A stretch of DNA of 53,155 bases, taken from positions 1 through 53,155 of the forward strand of contig JAZQGY010000004.1 of NCBI GenBank assembly GCA_045540295.1, given 5' to 3'. Origin of the DNA: SIG452 sp045540295 (lineage in GTDB: Bacteria > Bacillota > Clostridia > UMGS1840). Position 1 is the first letter of the stretch. Each line of letters begins with the position of its first letter. The notes under the pieces are model-generated. The model worked only from the letters and a program-made list of their open reading frames with translations. It made no database searches and had not been told where the DNA came from. A program made the position numbers and the translations under genes. This document shows positions 1 through 6,510 of this stretch, piece by piece.

Positions 1-3
1 GGC

Positions 4-174
4 TTAGTCTTCAACAGGAGCACCTACGGGGCAAACGCCTGCGCAAGTACCGCAATCGATGCAAGCATCTGCATCAATTTCATATTTGCTGTCACCTGCG
101 GTAATACAGCTTACCGGGCATTCAGCTTCACAAGCACCACAGCTGATGCATTCATCAGTAATTTTAAAAGCCAT
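4..174 (-). CDS. 2[4Fe-4S] ferredoxin
   Basis: A 56-residue clostridial-type ferredoxin, a small cytoplasmic electron carrier. Two CxxCxxCxxxCP clusters are visible: CISCGACEAECP near residues 9-20 and CIDCGTCAGVCP near residues 38-49. Each would ligate one cubane cluster. Length matches the family (about 55 residues). The ATG sits behind a strong AAGGAGGTG site, and a sigma-A-like promoter lies just upstream at 205-233. The gene is complete, ending three bases from the window edge, and appears monocistronic. Its redox partner is not in the window. Confidence 0.95.
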   Translation of the reverse strand: MAFKITDECISCGACEAECPVSCITAGDSKYEIDADACIDCGTCAGVCPVGAPVED

Positions 175-204
175 TGGAAAACACCTCCTTAAAAGTATGT
201 CTAT

Positions 205-233
205 ATCTTACTACATTTTTTTTGAAATTTCAA
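205..233 (-). promoter_or_regulatory. Sigma-A-type promoter of ferredoxin gene
   Basis: On the minus strand a TTGAAA -35 (228-233) and a TAAGAT -10 (205-210) are separated by exactly 17 bases, about 30 bases upstream of the ferredoxin start codon. Confidence 0.55.
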
Positions 234-251
234 TAGTTTTTTCTATTTTTT

Positions 252-1007
252 TTATTTTTCTTGTAAATTTATGGTTAAACCGATAGGACAGTGGTCACTT
301 CCCAATACATCGGGATAAATCACGCTGTCTGAAACGGCACCCATCACAGAAGATGATACAATAAAGTAGTCAATCCGCCATCCCACATTCTTTGCCCTTG
401 CGGAAAAACGATAGGACCACCAGGTATAGGCATCGGTTTTCGTGGGATAAAGTGTGCGGAAAGTATCGGAAAATCCTGCAGATAAAAGCTCGGTCATTTT
501 GCCTCGCTCTTCATCGGAAAAGCCTGCATTACCACGGTTAGTTTTGGGATTCTTTAAATCGATTTCTTCGTGAGCAACATTTAAGTCTCCACATAAAATA
601 ACAGGCTTCGGAAGGCTTTGAAGGTAGGCTCTGAAATCGTCTTCAAACTCCATGCGGTAATCCAAACGTTTTAGTTCCTGCTGAGCATTTGGCGTATAGC
701 AGTTTACCAAGTAAAACGCAGGGAATTCCAAGGTGATAACTCTCCCCTCATCGTTATGCTTATCTCCGATACCGTAAGTAACGCTTAGGGGTTTTTCTTT
801 GGTGAACACCGCTGTTCCGCTATAACCTTTCTTCTGGGCGCTATGCCAATACTGATGGTAGCCGTCTAAAATAAGTTCTGCCTGCTCGGGTTGCATTTTC
901 GTTTCCTGAATACAGAAAATGTCTGCATCCACCTCATTGAAAAAATCTAAAAATCCTTTGGTTAAGCAAGCACGAAGACCGTTCACATTCCAGGAAATGA
1001 GTTTCAT
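252..1007 (-). CDS. xth: Exodeoxyribonuclease III
   Basis: A 251-residue ExoIII/AP endonuclease of the endonuclease-exonuclease-phosphatase fold, which nicks DNA at abasic sites and degrades 3' ends in base excision repair. Motifs visible in order: WNVNGLRA near the N-terminus, QETK (metal-binding Glu), GDLNVAHEEID (catalytic Asp/Asn) and the C-terminal SDHCPI (catalytic Asp-His). Length is typical (about 250). The frame extends 13 codons further upstream, but the ATG at 1007 follows a clear GGAGGATC site and gives the canonical MKLISWNVNG start. It stands alone between ferredoxin and a DUF1540 gene. Confidence 0.95.
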   Translation of the reverse strand: MKLISWNVNGLRACLTKGFLDFFNEVDADIFCIQETKMQPEQAELILDGYHQYWHSAQKKGYSGTAVFTKEKPLSVTYGIGDKHNDEGRVITLEFPAFYLVNCYTPNAQQELKRLDYRMEFEDDFRAYLQSLPKPVILCGDLNVAHEEIDLKNPKTNRGNAGFSDEERGKMTELLSAGFSDTFRTLYPTKTDAYTWWSYRFSARAKNVGWRIDYFIVSSSVMGAVSDSVIYPDVLGSDHCPIGLTINLQEK

Positions 1008-1092
1008 TGTTTGATCCTCCTTTTTGATAGAGTCAGTATACCACACATCTTTTCATTTGTATAGGGTTTTCTGTAATTTGTAACGAAAATAA

Positions 1093-1129
1093 AAAAAAGA
1101 ACAGTTTTCGTAAGAAACTGTTCTTTTTT
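1093..1129. terminator. Bidirectional intrinsic terminator
   Basis: A perfect 15-base inverted repeat (arms 1093-1107 and 1115-1129, loop of 7) has an A-run on one side and a T-run on the other, so it could act on both strands. On the minus strand it separates the DUF1540 gene from xth. Confidence 0.8.
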
Positions 1130-1237
1130 GAGGAATTTTACGTTTTGTCAAGGGAATGGGACAAAACACGGTAGTAAAAAAGGATGAAAAAAGTATGAAT
1201 GGTGTTTTTGTTTGTTCGTTTTTTTTAGTTATGACTG

Positions 1238-1399
1238 TTATTTCTTTACGAAGGATTTACAGTCAGTACACTGGTCCATAGAAGGGTTTAATTCATGGGT
1301 ACCGATACTTACGCAGTCTAAGGAACAGTAGTTTTCCGAATTGCAATGGTGTTTGCACTGCTGAACGGTGCATTTGATGGAATGGTTTGCCTGATTCAT
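1238..1399 (-). CDS. DUF1540 domain small Cys-rich protein
   Basis: A 53-residue protein with regularly spaced cysteines at about 10, 15, 19, 25, 29, 44 and 47. The pattern (CTVQQCKHH, YCSLDCVSIGTHE, then CTDCKSF) is the DUF1540 signature of small metal-binding-like proteins common in spore-forming Clostridia; their function is unknown. The ATG lies 9 bases after a strong AAGGAGGC site. It reads as monocistronic, with the hairpin at 1093-1129 downstream. A Zn- or Fe-binding role is inference from the Cys pattern only. Confidence 0.85.
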   Translation of the reverse strand: MNQANHSIKCTVQQCKHHCNSENYCSLDCVSIGTHELNPSMDQCTDCKSFVKK

Positions 1400-1502
1400 A
1401 CAAAAAAGCCTCCTTGTTTTTTTTGATTTGGTACTGAAAAGATTTTCTTTTCACTGTTACTATGAACCTTTTCTAAAAAAATTATACGTATTTTTTTAAA
1501 AA

Positions 1503-1808
1503 TCAGAAAAACAATAAAAAGGCTACTACCAAAACAAGAAGCTCATGGTCACCTTCTTCAGACAACAGCAATATTAAAAGCCCAATCAAGAGTAGGTCAT
1601 CTGTTTGTAATTCATTCAATAATTTTGGTATTTGGGGCATTTTTGGTGTTTTTGGTATGTTTGCTATGTTTGGTGTTTTTGGTATATTTGGCGTTTTGGA
1701 AATGCTATGATATCCTTGTTTTTCATTTAAAAACTGTTGTGAGATCGGAAATTTTGGCATAGCACTTTCCTGTTGGGTATATACCCGTTTTGGAATGGAC
1801 TGATACAT
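1503..1808 (-). CDS. Small Pro/Lys repeat protein with hydrophobic tail
   Basis: A 101-residue protein of unknown function. The N-terminal half is polar. The middle (about residues 38-65) has imperfect repeats of the type TPNIPK / TPKMPQIPK. The C-terminus is a leucine-rich segment of the form DDLLLIGLLILLL, then SEEGD, then a second hydrophobic stretch ending in FF. Clostridial genomes carry many short proteins with this hydrophobic-SEEG-hydrophobic ending, often considered spore-associated; that link is inference. The frame opens with a GTG at 1817, but the ATG at 1808 is 7 bases from AGGAGT and is preferred. It is the last gene of a three-gene set with the two genes upstream. Confidence 0.65.
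   Translation of the reverse strand: MYQSIPKRVYTQQESAMPKFPISQQFLNEKQGYHSISKTPNIPKTPNIANIPKTPKMPQIPKLLNELQTDDLLLIGLLILLLSEEGDHELLVLVVAFLLFF
1620..1702 (-). repeat. Imperfect short tandem repeats inside small ORF
   Basis: The plus strand here reads as repeated units around ttTGGTgTtTTTGG / TaTgTTTGg, encoding the TP-x-IPK repeats of the small protein at 1503-1808. Units of 9-12 bases vary in number of Ile-Pro-Lys motifs, as expected of a slippage-prone tract. Confidence 0.5.
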
Positions 1809-1836
1809 CCTTTTCACTCCTGTCCCTATGTATCAT

Positions 1837-2187
1837 TTATGAATTTCCTTTTTTCATTTCCGAAAAAACTCGAAATGCTTGTAATACCCGTAGCATTGTG
1901 TCTACCTTGGGTTGTCTGGAAGAACGAAGATACGGTCGCAGTGCTGACAAAAGGGCAGCCTCTCTGGTGTTTCCTGCAGTTTGAAATTTCCCCATGATAT
2001 CAGCAAAGCGGCTCATCATCGCCGCCGTATTTAAAAAATCGTCAGCATCTTTTGCGCCGGGAGTTACCGGCAAAGAAACCGATTGATCCTCCAAACCGGA
2101 ACCGGATGAGTCCGTAGATTTTTGCTCGCTGTCTCCCAACAAATTCTGCAACATTCCCATAATCATATTTTTATCAATATCTGCCAT
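1837..2187 (-). CDS. Hypothetical protein, 116 aa
   Basis: Unknown function. The first 65 residues are acidic, Ser-rich and probably flexible. The C-terminal 50 residues form an amphipathic helical region with NTREAALLSALRPYLR followed by a basic stretch and a hydrophobic heptad-like helix. Similar 'LLxALxPyLxxxR' modules occur in short clostridial proteins next to sporulation-type micropeptides; I recognise the pattern but no named family. The ATG follows TAAAAGGAGC. It lies 18 bases downstream of the 79-aa gene and upstream of the repeat protein, so the three are likely cotranscribed. Confidence 0.7.
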   Translation of the reverse strand: MADIDKNMIMGMLQNLLGDSEQKSTDSSGSGLEDQSVSLPVTPGAKDADDFLNTAAMMSRFADIMGKFQTAGNTREAALLSALRPYLRSSRQPKVDTMLRVLQAFRVFSEMKKGNS

Positions 2188-2205
2188 AGTTCTAAAAAGC
2201 TCCTT

Positions 2206-2445
2206 TTATTTCATCTGTTCAATCACTTTCAGAAAATCCCGGTTTTTGGATTGAAACAGCGTTTTTAGCAAACGGTTTTTATCCTCTGAAGAAAGGGAGC
2301 GGATTGCATCCATAATTTCCTTCTGGTCCATACGGGAAAACGCCTGCTGAACCGTCGGATTTTCAGACAGTACCTTTGCACGTGCCATTGCCGATTTGAC
2401 CCTGCTCTGATCCATCCCTTTGAATAAATCTTCCCATCCTGCCAT
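2206..2445 (-). CDS. Hypothetical protein, 79 aa
   Basis: A 79-residue soluble, helical, charged protein with no domain I can name. It has no Cys and no signal peptide. The ATG at 2445 follows GGAGGCAATACG. It heads the three-gene set 2445-1503 and starts only 22 bases after the hairpin terminator at 2468-2519. Expression therefore either reads through that hairpin or starts from a promoter I cannot see. Length and order (about 80 aa then about 115 aa) look like a conserved pair, but this is memory of similar arrangements, not a match. Confidence 0.65.
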   Translation of the reverse strand: MAGWEDLFKGMDQSRVKSAMARAKVLSENPTVQQAFSRMDQKEIMDAIRSLSSEDKNRLLKTLFQSKNRDFLKVIEQMK

Positions 2446-2467
2446 CGTATTGCCTCCTTTTTTATAA

Positions 2468-2519
2468 AAAAGGGAGCGACACAGACTCTCTTAGTTTCAG
2501 TATATGTCGCAACCCTTTT
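2468..2519 (-). terminator. Hairpin terminator or attenuator after 19-aa ORF
   Basis: On the minus strand AAAAGGG-TT-GCGACA pairs with TGTCGC-T-CCCTTTTTT across a loop of about 22 bases and ends in a T-run. It separates the micropeptide gene (2529-2588) from the 79-aa gene starting at 2445. Confidence 0.6.
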
Positions 2520-2528
2520 CGTTATGTT

Positions 2529-2588
2529 TTAATAGAATAATAATAAGAATACTAAAATGAAGAATAATAATGAGCTGTCACCTTTCAT
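2529..2588 (-). CDS. 19-residue hydrophobic micropeptide
   Basis: An ATG behind AAGGGGGC encodes MKGDSSLLFFILVFLLLFY then stop. The short polar head followed by about 13 consecutive Leu/Phe/Ile/Val residues resembles the tiny spore-associated membrane peptides of Firmicutes (YjcZ-like), although the family is not certain. Codons are dominated by TTA and TTC. A possible sigma-K-like promoter is present (2611-2636). A terminator follows directly, so it is its own unit, or a leader ORF for the genes below. It could also be a chance ORF; the good ribosome site and spacing favour a real one. Confidence 0.55.
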   Translation of the reverse strand: MKGDSSLLFFILVFLLLFY

Positions 2589-2610
2589 GGTTTCGCCCCC
2601 TTTCATTTAC

Positions 2611-2636
2611 AAGATATGCCAAATCCCAGAATATGT
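2611..2636 (-). promoter_or_regulatory. Possible sigma-K promoter of micropeptide
   Basis: The minus strand shows AC (rev 2635-2636), 16 bases, then CATATCTT (2611-2618), matching the sigma-K pattern AC-N16-CATAnnnT. The motif is short, so chance is possible. It would fit late mother-cell expression. Confidence 0.3.
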
Positions 2637-2696
2637 TATAAAAAGAATACCGTTCGGAAAGAATAATAACAACAATTGATAAAGGAGACGGAAGAT

Positions 2697-2816
2697 ATGA
2701 CAAACGAAAATCATGAAAACTTTTTCTGGGACCTTTTTTTGCAAACCGGCAGGATTGATGCCTATCTTCTGTTAAAGGAAGAAGAATCAGAGCAAAAGCG
2801 GGAAAATAAGACATAA
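2697..2816 (+). CDS. YqzL-like small protein, 39 aa
   Basis: ATG behind AAAGGAGACGG encodes 39 residues with FFWDLFLQTGRIDAYLLLKE near the N-terminus and a charged tail. The W-x-LF-x-x-TG-x-I-x-AYLL-x-KE pattern matches the YqzL family of very short Firmicutes proteins, whose role is unknown. It is encoded on the strand opposite to its neighbours, with a terminator immediately downstream, hence monocistronic. Confidence 0.75.
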   Translation: MTNENHENFFWDLFLQTGRIDAYLLLKEEESEQKRENKT

Positions 2817-2846
2817 AAAAACTGTTGCTTTCGCAACAGTTTTTTG
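2815..2846. terminator. Bidirectional intrinsic terminator
   Basis: An inverted repeat AAAAAACTGTTGC / GCAACAGTTTTTT with a 4-base loop lies between convergent genes (YqzL-like on plus, phosphoribosyltransferase on minus) and can serve both. Confidence 0.85.
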
Positions 2847-3410
2847 TTATTTTGCAATAGGATTTCCTTCTCCATCAAAGAGCGGAAGGGGTTCTAAGTA
2901 AATATAACTAGGATTACCGATGGCATCGCCTTCTGCTAATACTGCCATTTTTCCAACGATATTACCGCCTGCTAAATTCACAAGCTTTTCCAAGGCACGA
3001 AGAGATTCCCCGGTACTGATTACATCATCCACAATAAGTACCCGTTTGCCGCGGAGCATTTCTGTTTCCCGCTCTCCGATACATAAAATCTGGGTTTTTG
3101 CAGTAGTGATGGAATCCACATCGGTGGAAATCAGATTCTTCATATAAAGTTTGGGCCCTTTTCTGGCAACTACATAGTTATTAACGCCTTCCTGACGTGC
3201 CATTTCACAAATCAGCGGAATTCCTTTTGCTTCGGCAGTGACCAAAACATCATGTTCGGGAGCTTTTTTAAGTAATGCTTCGGCACACTTTTCGGTTAAT
3301 TCCACATCACCAAACATAATGAACGCACCGATATATAAATTTTCTCCAATGGGACACAACTGCAACTGCCGTTTTACCCCTGCAATTGTCATTTCATAAG
3401 CTTTATCCAT
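2847..3410 (-). CDS. Phosphoribosyltransferase family protein (Apt-like)
   Basis: A 187-residue type I phosphoribosyltransferase. The PRPP-binding motif VLIVDDVISTGES is near residue 130, preceded by a TAEAKGIPL segment like that of adenine phosphoribosyltransferases. It probably makes AMP or a related nucleotide from a purine base and PRPP in salvage. The substrate is not certain, because this clostridial branch has a longer N-terminus than classical Apt. The open frame extends about 90 codons upstream over the neighbouring gene, but the ATG at 3410 follows GAAAGGAG and is the clear start. It ends at a shared terminator. Confidence 0.85.
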   Translation of the reverse strand: MDKAYEMTIAGVKRQLQLCPIGENLYIGAFIMFGDVELTEKCAEALLKKAPEHDVLVTAEAKGIPLICEMARQEGVNNYVVARKGPKLYMKNLISTDVDSITTAKTQILCIGERETEMLRGKRVLIVDDVISTGESLRALEKLVNLAGGNIVGKMAVLAEGDAIGNPSYIYLEPLPLFDGEGNPIAK

Positions 3411-3489
3411 AGGTATCAACTCCTTTCTTTTATTATACAAGAATGAGTTTAAAATTTCAATACTTTTTGGCTTTTTTGTTCTTTTGTTT

Positions 3490-4035
3490 TTATTTTGTTG
3501 AAAAGCCTTGTTCTGTAACCACAAAAGAAACAGGGATATCCCACCCATTCGGCATGACAGACGAAACCAACAACTCAGAAAAACACAATCCAACGCTAAC
3601 CCCTTGATACCCCACAAGATAACGGTCATAATAACCACCACCGTATCCCATACGATAGTTGTTTCGGTCAAATGCAAGAGCAGGTACAATAATCAAATCA
3701 ATTTGTTCTTTTTGAAATGCCTCATCGGATGTCGGTTCCAAAATACCGAATCCAGAAACAGAAAAGTCTTCTTCACTTTCTGCCAAAACGGCAATCATTT
3801 CTGTTTTAGATACGCATTTTGGAAACACGCAGGTTTTCCCCTGTTCTTTGCAAATCTGCCAAAGTACATCAGTTTCCACTTCCCCTTTTGCACTGCGGTA
3901 CAGCATCACGACCGATGCTTTTTGAAATATGGGAGAAGAAATGATATTTTGCGTAATCATCTGAGATTTTTTCGTTTTATCCGTCAGAGAATTTCGTTGT
4001 TCTCTGAAAGTCTTTCGCAATTCTTCTTTTGTCAT
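3490..4035 (-). CDS. 5-formyltetrahydrofolate cyclo-ligase
   Basis: A 181-residue MTHFS family enzyme that converts 5-formyl-THF to 5,10-methenyl-THF using ATP, keeping the folate pool available. The C-terminal signature is visible: VPALAFDRNNYRMGYGGGYYDRYL, of which MGYGGGYYDR is the nucleotide/folate-binding core. The N-terminus MTKEELRKTFREQR is typical. Three in-frame starts are clustered (GTG 4044, ATG 4041, ATG 4035); the ATG at 4035 has the best spacing (about 10 bases) from AGGA. The stop lies 79 bases before the phosphoribosyltransferase gene, which may be cotranscribed. Confidence 0.92.
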   Translation of the reverse strand: MTKEELRKTFREQRNSLTDKTKKSQMITQNIISSPIFQKASVVMLYRSAKGEVETDVLWQICKEQGKTCVFPKCVSKTEMIAVLAESEEDFSVSGFGILEPTSDEAFQKEQIDLIIVPALAFDRNNYRMGYGGGYYDRYLVGYQGVSVGLCFSELLVSSVMPNGWDIPVSFVVTEQGFSTK

Positions 4036-4052
4036 AGTCATCACTTCCTACA

Positions 4053-4080
4053 AAAAAAGACGGGAAACCCCGTCTTTTTT
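4053..4080. terminator. Intrinsic terminator after scfA
   Basis: AAAAAAGACGGG / CCCGTCTTTTTT with a 4-base AAAC loop sits between scfA and the folate gene on the minus strand, ending the yajC-TIGR04086-scfA unit. Confidence 0.85.
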
Positions 4081-4093
4081 CACTCAAACAAAA

Positions 4094-4234
4094 TTACTTC
4101 TGTTCGCACTTCTGATTTGCAACGGTGCAAGAAGTTTTGCAAGCAGACTGGCAAGAAGTCTGACATTCGCCACAACCTTTTTTTGCTAAGTTTTCTGCCA
4201 GATTTTTGGTAGTTAAGGTTTTAATCTGTTTCAT
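4094..4234 (-). CDS. scfA: SCIFF six-cysteine ranthipeptide precursor
   Basis: A 46-residue peptide recognised as SCIFF (six cysteines in forty-five residues). After a helical leader (about residues 1-19) comes the nearly invariant core GCGECQTSCQSACKTSC, then TVANQKCE, with six Cys at 21, 24, 28, 32, 36 and 43. In known systems the radical SAM enzyme ScfB forms Cys-to-Thr thioether links in this core, and the gene pair is almost universal in Clostridia; the peptide's role is unsettled. The ATG follows AGAAAGGAATTAACC, and the gene lies 17 bases downstream of the TIGR04086 gene. No scfB is adjacent: the downstream neighbours are a terminator and a folate enzyme. Confidence 0.95.
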   Translation of the reverse strand: MKQIKTLTTKNLAENLAKKGCGECQTSCQSACKTSCTVANQKCEQK

Positions 4235-4251
4235 AATGGTTAATTCCTTTC

Positions 4252-4641
4252 TCATCTTCTGCGTTTTGTTTTCTTATTAATTCCGAAGATTCCGCCAATC
4301 ATAGACAAAATCAAAAGAATCAAACTGTTTAGAAGGCGAAGAGGACTGTGGGTAATAAGATTCACAAGGAAATATCCCAACACAAAAAGTACTCCTGCCC
4401 AAAAGCCTTTTACCAGTCCCTGCTTTTGTGCCCGTTTGGCACTCCTATAGCCGGTAAGAAAGGCTGCCACATAGGTAAGGATTCCGACTACCCACGGCAT
4501 CCAGCCGGTAGGCAAGGAAAAGATATGAAAGACAAGCGCCGAAAACGCCACTGCAAGGATTAAAAATATCCAGCCTACGATAGCTGCGCCAATCACCCGT
4601 TTACTCACGGAAGAAACACCTTCTCTTTCGGAACCGTTCAT
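4252..4641 (-). CDS. TIGR04086 family membrane protein
   Basis: A 129-residue integral membrane protein with four predicted hydrophobic segments (roughly residues 17-38, 48-66, 80-96 and 101-122) and a basic tail ending KKTKRRR. Size, topology and position between yajC and scfA match TIGR04086, a family of unknown function tied to this locus in Clostridia. The ATG follows AAGGAGTG. It is cotranscribed with yajC above and scfA below, so it may support secretion or handling of SCIFF; that is inference. Confidence 0.8.
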   Translation of the reverse strand: MNGSEREGVSSVSKRVIGAAIVGWIFLILAVAFSALVFHIFSLPTGWMPWVVGILTYVAAFLTGYRSAKRAQKQGLVKGFWAGVLFVLGYFLVNLITHSPLRLLNSLILLILSMIGGIFGINKKTKRRR

Positions 4642-4695
4642 CTGTTGTCACTCCTTATGATCTTGTTATCACATCATATGAGCGAACAAAAGAAA

Positions 4696-4995
4696 CTATG
4701 CTTTTTCTTTCTGTTTTACCTCTTTGATTGCCCATTTGTGCAAGCAAATAGTGGTTTTACCGTCTGCGTCGCTTTTACCGGTTTCCAACACCACGGTAGT
4801 ATCTTTTAACTGAATGATTTTACCTTCAATGCCGCCGATGGTGATTACTTCGTCACCTTTTTCCATAGCAGCCAGCATTTCGTTGAATTTTTTCTTTCTT
4901 TTCTTTTCCGGCAGCATAATCATCAGATAGAATAATACCAGCATCAGAATCAGCGGCAGAAAAGAACCAAGAGTTGCCATTACTTCAGGATTCAT
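4696..4995 (-). CDS. yajC: Preprotein translocase subunit YajC
   Basis: A 99-residue YajC, the small membrane accessory of the SecDF-YajC translocon. It has one N-terminal hydrophobic segment (about residues 11-29, rich in Leu/Met), the basic MLPEKKRKKKF motif just after it, and the soluble domain with GDEVITIGGIEGKI, which is the family hallmark. It is the first gene of the unit yajC-TIGR04086-scfA on the minus strand. SecD/SecF are not in the window. Confidence 0.93.
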   Translation of the reverse strand: MNPEVMATLGSFLPLILMLVLFYLMIMLPEKKRKKKFNEMLAAMEKGDEVITIGGIEGKIIQLKDTTVVLETGKSDADGKTTICLHKWAIKEVKQKEKA

Positions 4996-5115
4996 TTTGG
5001 TTCACCTACTTTCGAGTAATCGTTTTGATTTTCGCATACTATTATACACTATTCTCTTCTTATTTTCAAGTGTTTTTAGGAAATTCTTTCTTTTTTTGAA
5101 AAAATCGCTGTCGAA

Positions 5116-6510
5116 CTAATCCGCTTTATGCCATTTTACCCCTTCGCGGGTATCTTCAATCACAATGCCCATTGAGAGAAGCTCTGCACGGATTTCATCA
5201 GCACGTTGGAAATTCTTTTCTTTTTTTGCAGCGGTACGTTCCGCAATTTTTTCCTCAATGAGTGTCACATCAACGTCGGATGCTTCCTCTTCTCTTGCAA
5301 TGTTTAAAACGCCGGTCAATTCCAAAAGAAGAGCTTTCGCTGCATCCACATAACCACGGGTGGTATTTTCTTTTGTTTTGGTATTGATTTCTCTTACCAA
5401 CTCAAAAATAATACCAATGGCTTCTGCAGTGTTTAAATCATCATCCATTGCCATGATAAATTTATCGCGGAAGGAATCCAAGGCTGTCTGTTCTTCCGCC
5501 GTTACAGGCGCATCTGCCACCTTGTCAGACAAAAACTCCAGATTGTTCATACAGGTCACAATTCTTCCCAAGCCGGTTTTTGCCTGCTCCAGCAATTCAT
5601 CGGAGAAATTGATAGGACTTCTGTAATGTGCGGAAAGCATAAAGAACCGAAGCACATCATAGGGGAATTTTTCAGCTAAATCACGCACCGTAAAGAAGTT
5701 GCCCAAAGATTTCGACATTTTTCTGTTATCAATGTTAATGTATCCGTTATGCATCCAGTAATTTGCAAAAGGAACACCGTTTGCCGCTTCACTTTGCGCA
5801 ATTTCATTTTCGTGATGAGGGAAGGATAAATCTTTACCGCCGCAATGAATATCGATGGTTTTTCCCAGATATTCATTTACCATAGCACTACATTCAATAT
5901 GCCAACCGGGACGACCTTCACCCCAGGGAGAGGTCCAGGAAGGTTCCCCTTCTTTTTTTGCTTTCCAGATGGCAAAATCCATGGGATCTTTCTTATCTTC
6001 GTTCACATTAATTCTGGCACCGGCTTCCAAATCTTCCAAAGGCTGATGAGACAGTTTCCCATACGGTTTAAATTTCTTGGTTTCAAAATAAACGTCACCG
6101 TTTTTTTCGTAAGCATAGCCTTTTTCAATTAAGGTTTCGCACATTTTAATAATCTGCGGAATCACATCAGTTGCTCTGGGATGCACATCCGCTTCTTTTA
6201 CTCCAAGACCTTGAGCGTCGGTATAGTATTCTTTGATAAAGCGATCTGCCAACTCTCTTACCGTGATACCTTCTTCATTGGCACGTTTAATCATTTTATC
6301 ATCAATGTCAGTAAAATTCTGCACAAATTTTACTTCATAGCCACGGTATTCAAAATACCTTCTCAAAGTATCAAAAATGATAAAGGGACGTGCGTTTCCT
6401 AAATGAAAATAGTTATACACAGTGGGACCGCAGGCATAAATTTTCACTTTATTTTCTTCTAAAGGTTTAAATTCCTCTTTTTGCATAGTTAAGGTATTAA
6501 AAATTTTCAT
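5116..6510 (-). CDS. cysS: Cysteinyl-tRNA synthetase
   Basis: A 464-residue class I aminoacyl-tRNA synthetase that charges tRNA-Cys. The HIGH-type motif appears as FHLGNARP near residue 37 and KMSKS as RKMSKSLGN near residue 267. Zinc ligands are suggested by the Cys at 28 (YACGPTVYN), the WHIECSAM Cys and the HHENEIAQSE His. Length is normal (460-480). The start overlaps the stop of the upstream fusion gene by ATGA, so cysE-type and cysS functions are translationally coupled, an arrangement also common as cysE-cysS in Firmicutes. Confidence 0.97.
   Translation of the reverse strand: MKIFNTLTMQKEEFKPLEENKVKIYACGPTVYNYFHLGNARPFIIFDTLRRYFEYRGYEVKFVQNFTDIDDKMIKRANEEGITVRELADRFIKEYYTDAQGLGVKEADVHPRATDVIPQIIKMCETLIEKGYAYEKNGDVYFETKKFKPYGKLSHQPLEDLEAGARINVNEDKKDPMDFAIWKAKKEGEPSWTSPWGEGRPGWHIECSAMVNEYLGKTIDIHCGGKDLSFPHHENEIAQSEAANGVPFANYWMHNGYINIDNRKMSKSLGNFFTVRDLAEKFPYDVLRFFMLSAHYRSPINFSDELLEQAKTGLGRIVTCMNNLEFLSDKVADAPVTAEEQTALDSFRDKFIMAMDDDLNTAEAIGIIFELVREINTKTKENTTRGYVDAAKALLLELTGVLNIAREEEASDVDVTLIEEKIAERTAAKKEKNFQRADEIRAELLSMGIVIEDTREGVKWHKAD

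Noticed and set aside
1142..1167. Inverted repeat GTTTTGTC...GACAAAAC near the DUF1540 gene
   Set aside because: Short arms, no T-run, no promoter context; likely chance.
3410..3689. N-terminal extension of the phosphoribosyltransferase frame
   Set aside because: It overlaps the folate cyclo-ligase gene and lacks conserved residues; the ATG at 3410 has the good RBS.
3508..4212. Long plus-strand open frame of 234 codons
   Set aside because: Antisense to the folate cyclo-ligase and scfA; Cys/Phe/His-rich composition and no ribosome site, so a shadow of the minus-strand genes.
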